NCBI RefSeq assembly: GCF_000005505.3
Contig: NC_016133.3
Coordinates: 3,286,001 to 3,350,000, forward strand
Source: Brachypodium distachyon
Lineage: Eukaryota; Streptophyta; Magnoliopsida; Poales; Poaceae
Length of the DNA stretch: 64,000 nt
Direction: 5' to 3'
In this document: positions 60,348 through 64,000 of the stretch, piece after piece
How positions within the stretch are numbered: the first letter of the stretch is position 1
Layout: every line of letters starts with the position of its first letter
Notes under the pieces: generated by a model
Told to the model about the DNA's origin: nothing
The model's database searches: none
What the model saw: the letters and a program-made list of their open reading frames with translations, nothing else
Made by a program: the position numbers and the translations under genes

Positions 60348-61283
60348 CGCGAACGGAACACCGACGCGGAAGCAGAAGCTTCCCTGTCAGTTAGTTGTAT
60401 ACTAGATCGCCCACGGGTGTTGTGTATGGTGTGTGATTCATTTTGTAGGTAGCTGTGATTTGATTCTGGGGCTAGCTGACGCCGACGAAGCGGACCACAA
60501 TTTTACGTAGAGTCTGTCCGCCGGTAGCAGCGAAGGCGAAGGTGATGGTGAAGAAGGGTATAAATACGAGCTGTCGCTGCATTCTTTTCGTGGATAAAAA
60601 TGTTTCAGGTGGCCATTCTGTATCGATCTCCTGTACCGTTTGGCCTCTGAGATGAGATGTATGACCGGAATAAAACTACCTGAATCCTGATGCTTCATTT
60701 CAGTGATTGTGGAGAAATCCGTACCGTCCTGTTGAGAATAAAACAGTTTAAGCTCAGTACAAATGGTGGAGGATGCAATTCATGATTTGCCTTTCCAAAG
60801 ATTGTAACAACTGATTTGCCACTCTTCAGGACGCAATTCACGCTTGTTATTTTTCTATCCTGAAAAACTACATCCTACTTTCCCTAATTACCCAATCATG
60901 AACTTTACAGTGGCAAATCAAATCATGAGCTAGTAAAAAGTGGGCAAACCACGAACATGGAAAAGAGAAAGTCTGAATTTGCTACGAGTACTAAATTTTT
61001 TGTCAGTACACATCTCTAAGGCATCCTCCGGGCCCACCTGTCAGGGACACACCACTCGTCTGTGTTTCGTCTCCTTTTCCCAGTTTTCCCTCCAGTTTTT
61101 CGTTCCCGCCATGGTTTCCCTCCACTCCACTGCTCGCATCGTCGATCCCCTCCTGTATTAAATCTCCCACCCGCCCCCGCCAATCCTCCTCCACACGGGC
61201 CGCACGTTTCCCATCCACATCCCCGCCGTCGCAAGAGCGAGCCGGCCGACCAGGTCAATCTCCGCCCCCCTCCGTCTCAGGCG
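60348..61283. other. 3' UTR of the GT31 gene and promoter of the gene at 61284
   Basis: The 3' UTR probably ends near 60690, after GGAATAAAAC at about 60668. From about 61020 the sequence becomes C-rich (CTCC and CCGCC units), as expected for the proximal promoter and 5' UTR of the following gene. No further gene is seen. Confidence 0.45.
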
Positions 61284-61613
61284 ATGGAGCGCCGCAGCCG
61301 CGCGGCAGAGTGCCACGGCCGGTTTCTGCGCCCGGGGGCGCTCGCGCGGCTCCGGGACTCGAGGATCGTCGCCCGCTCGCTCCGGTCGGCGGCTGCCGCG
61401 GCGCGCCTCCCGCTCCCGTCGTCTGCCCCTCCTTCGCCCGCGGCTCCCGCGGCGGCGGAGCAGCGGCAAGGCGGCGGCGTGCCGCACTTCCTGTCGGGGA
61501 CCCCGGCGAGGGGCGCGGCGCGGTACCCGCTCCGGAGGAGGATGGCGGCGGCAAGGTGCGTGGTGTTCCTGCCGCCGACGCCGGAGGCGGAGGCGTTCCT
61601 GATATCTGTGTAG
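61284..61613 (+). CDS. Small basic protein of unknown function
   Basis: Single-exon frame of 109 residues, starting MERRSRAAECHGRFLRPG. The N-terminal part is strongly basic, with GALARLRDSRIVARSLRS. The middle is Ala/Pro-rich. The C-terminal part has HFLSGTP, YPLRRRMAAARCVVFLPP and ends FLISV. No signal peptide or membrane helix is clear. I choose the ATG at 61284 because the same frame upstream reads through C-rich 5' UTR-like sequence. High GC at third positions and the short conserved-looking N-terminal motif favour a real gene. I do not know its function, and a match to other grass proteins would be needed to confirm it. It could be a fortuitous frame in GC-rich DNA. Confidence 0.5.
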   Translation: MERRSRAAECHGRFLRPGALARLRDSRIVARSLRSAAAAARLPLPSSAPPSPAAPAAAEQRQGGGVPHFLSGTPARGAARYPLRRRMAAARCVVFLPPTPEAEAFLISV

Positions 61614-62480
61614 ATGGCTCGCTGAATTTCTTTGGCTTAAAAGGTTAGGTTCTGATGGGGACAACAGTGGCAACAGCTGTAGATCTGCTACTGCTCCAGT
61701 CTGGTCCTGTGTCGTGAAGTTGTGTTGTGTTGGAGTACAATTGATCGAAAAGAATTTAACAGGGGCAACCCATCTGATTGTCATAAAGACATTTCTTTAC
61801 AAGAACGGTTGGTGCTGGCGCGGTCAGATCAAAGAGGCCACACGAAAAGGCTAACGCCGGCGAGAGTTTGAGCATGGGGAGGCGGGGATCGCAGTCAAAA
61901 CGTACTTGTGCAGTTTAGGTTCTTTCGATTTTCGTGTGTCTTCGGCGTCAACTTTGCACCAAACAAATCACCCGGCTCCATCCCTGTCCCAGTGTGGTCG
62001 TCGTGGCTCACACCGGGAAGCCTATGGTGTTTTGCTCGAGAGGAGGACTGGTGACTTTGGATAAGTTGTGTTGCTGTTCAGCGCTTTGGCTTGGCTGTTC
62101 AGCGTTTTGTTCTCCGGTTCTTTTGTACTGTTGATCTTGTTCCCCAACTTCCTCTCCCTACGTGCTCTGCGACTACTACGTCTAATGGCTCATTAGGGAT
62201 GAGTCTAACCCCAATTACTGGGCTCATAAAAGGCTTTGGATACAAGGAACAATTCTTTGACAGTAACTTCTGGTGGTTGTGCCATGGTTCCTATGGTGTG
62301 TTTGGACGGTGACCAAATCCTACACTACACATCTAACAATATCCGTACCAAAATGAGACATAATATAAGACATAATATGAAGGGAATCAATCGTTCATGT
62401 GCTCATTACAAGAGAGTAGATCCTCCATCATGTGGGCAACTCATGTGATCAAAATTCAAAAGAGAAAGATTGCTACATAG
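61614..62480. other. Intergenic after the gene at 61284
   Basis: Probable 3' UTR to about 61760, then sequence with no recognisable gene, RNA or repeat. Confidence 0.45.
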
Positions 62481-62486
62481 CTACTG

Positions 62487-62700
62487 CTTAAGCTCGTTTT
62501 TTTTTTTAGAACCTAGCAGGTGCTCTGCTTTTTCATTAAAGAAGACAAGAAAATTCATGTACAGGAGATCAAAAAGGCCCAAACTCAGTTACAAGCAACT
62601 GATTTGGGAGAAACGAAAAAAGGACAACTACTCACAAGGAGTGCACAATCCGATCTTATAGATGACACCAGACATTCCGGCAAAAAGCTGCAATTTTCAA
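62487..62700 (-). mobile_element. Probable 3' tail of a truncated LINE-like retroposon
   Basis: A run of T (about 62490-62499) followed by AGAACCTAGCAGGTGCTCTG and CTTTTTCATTAAAGAAGA reads, on the minus strand, as a LINE-type 3' UTR ending in poly(A). Similar ends are frequent in grass genomes. No coding part or clear target duplication was found. Confidence 0.4.
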
Positions 62701-62918
62701 ACATTCGCTGAAAAAGCTATCATCATCGGTCTCTCTCTCTTTGAAACGAAGTCCAGATTGTCTTGGAGAAGGAGGAAATCTCATGCATCGTTTTGATGAC
62801 AAGTATCATCTTTCATATGGTGGAGGACCGGAGTATCAACTAAATTAGGATAGATCTATAATCACCCTTCACATGATGCTCTAGCAACAAAAACCTCGAA
62901 CGACATATATAATGGTAG

Positions 62919-63041
62919 ATGAAAGCATACAGTGACAACATAATTATACACCCAACATAATCATATAGTGACAAGGATCATCGTTTTTTATTTTTCGTTG
63001 TTGTATGAAAGCATAGAGTGACAACATAATCATATACCCAA
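62919..63041 (+). repeat. Direct repeat of about 38 bases
   Basis: ATGAAAGCATACAGTGACAA...CCCAAC at about 62919-62956 recurs with three changes at about 63004-63041. An additional shorter CATATAGTGACAA lies between them. The sequence around it is AT-rich with no gene. Confidence 0.7.
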
Positions 63042-64000
63042 CGTTCCCTTTTACTATCTCTCTACTAACTCAAACAACCAATTTAAAATGTGTTAATGTA
63101 ATACTTTCATGATAAAAACATTATTACTTGTCATAAATATGGATGCTCGTCATATTACATGATCATTTCTTATTTCCCTCAGAAATGTTTCGATCGATTA
63201 ATCGTACTGGCTTAATTTCCTATTCTCAATTAAATCCATCCATTTTTTCTACCGAACTAAATAACACACTACTTTGTTTGACATGCTCGTCGACGAAAAA
63301 GCCATCCTTGCTCGCTTAAGGTTGAGTGAAATCGATCTGTGATGCTGACGGTGGCTTCTACTTTGCAGACACAACAGTTGGAGACGAAGACGCCACGTGT
63401 TTACTGCTTACGGTTATGTCGACACCAAACTCTCGCCGCCTAGGATGACATCACCTGGGAACGTTTAACTCACCGACTTGACTTTCACACAACCACAATT
63501 ACACAAGAGATAAAAACACATTATATAAAGTATTGAAGTGATATATCGATATAAAAATCGAGAAAAATGTCTACAAGTTCTTAAGATAACTAAATTTGAA
63601 GGCATAAGTCTTGCTGAGTACTCTCAGGACTCACTCTTGCCTCCACTGTTGTTCAGGAGTGTTGGCCTTCCCTATGCAAGTGTGACGAATTCTAGTACAA
63701 AAAAAATCAATAGACATTCTACCCACGTCGGCTATAAGTCATGTGTGTGATGTGTTTAGTTGGACGCCACACTGATTTCATTCAAGCCAACTTATATCAA
63801 GTTGTATCTTATTCCGCTGCTACTTTCTGATGAAATCTTTGGTTTGTATCGAAGCTTGTTACGGTTGTAATAACTTTAATTCTGCTGCACTAAAATTGTA
63901 TTATTACTTAGATATGTATGTTTCTGATGTGGCATCATGTAGACATGTGTACGTACTTATTTTTTCTGGAAAAGTACGCGAGCATATTTCGGCCCTGAAA
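63042..64000. other. Right end of the window, no gene seen
   Basis: AT-rich sequence without a supportable coding region, RNA gene or mobile element. The GACGAAGACGCCACGTGTT near 63385 contains a G-box (CACGTG) and could belong to the promoter of a gene beyond the window. Confidence 0.4.

Overview
The window is nuclear DNA from a flowering plant, almost certainly a grass and most likely a pooid (Brachypodium- or Triticeae-like). The evidence is GT-AG introns throughout, GC-rich first exons with many Ala, Gly and Pro codons, several Stowaway MITEs with the CTCCCTCCGT terminus, hAT-type MITEs, a solo LTR and a nearly complete plant L1 LINE. No prokaryotic, organellar or viral genes were seen. 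The species call is inference.

Layout, left to right. (1) 20-782: the last two exons of an unidentified gene entering from the left edge. (2) 2133-5534: two tandem same-strand early nodulin-like (phytocyanin-fold, GPI-anchored) genes. (3) 6364-7895, minus: cytosolic ribosomal protein S14 (uS11), six coding parts, with a telo-box/site II promoter. (4) 8991-9329: a small conserved-looking protein of unknown function, divergent from RPS14. (5) 10322-16520, minus: a pair of GDSL esterase/lipase genes. The upstream copy (15151-16520) is intact. The downstream copy (10322-12957) has lost its signal peptide, has a TAA at the start of exon 2, and has a first intron enlarged by a GC-rich block. (6) 17642-18562: a solo LTR with a perfect 5-bp target duplication. 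(7) 18753-25725, minus: a complete but decayed L1-like LINE bounded by an 11-bp target duplication and carrying an in-frame 819-bp tandem duplication in ORF1. (8) 28979-51671, minus: a 39-exon BEACH/WD40 giant gene (about 3,236 codons, BCHB-like) whose introns hold six small transposons or fragments. (9) 52790-53932: a decayed LINE RNase H piece and a frameshifted GAMYB-like MYB fragment. (10) 56710-60347, plus: an 11-exon GT31 beta-1,3-galactosyltransferase. (11) 61284-61613: a second small basic protein of unknown function. The rest is intergenic DNA with retroposon tails and short repeats.

The genes do not form one pathway. They are ordinary plant genes for cell-surface glycoproteins, translation, secreted lipid or ester hydrolysis, membrane trafficking or RNA-granule function, and Golgi glycosylation, separated by transposon insertions. 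I found no new multi-gene system. The most notable observations are: a tandem splice acceptor that could skip the nonsense codon in the second GDSL gene; three BEACH-gene introns with long CU tracts just after weak 5' splice sites; the in-frame ORF1 duplication and ATGA ORF1/ORF2 overlap in the LINE; and datable insertions with clear target duplications. Exon limits were derived by hand from GT-AG signals, reading phase and family similarity, and have not been checked against transcripts.
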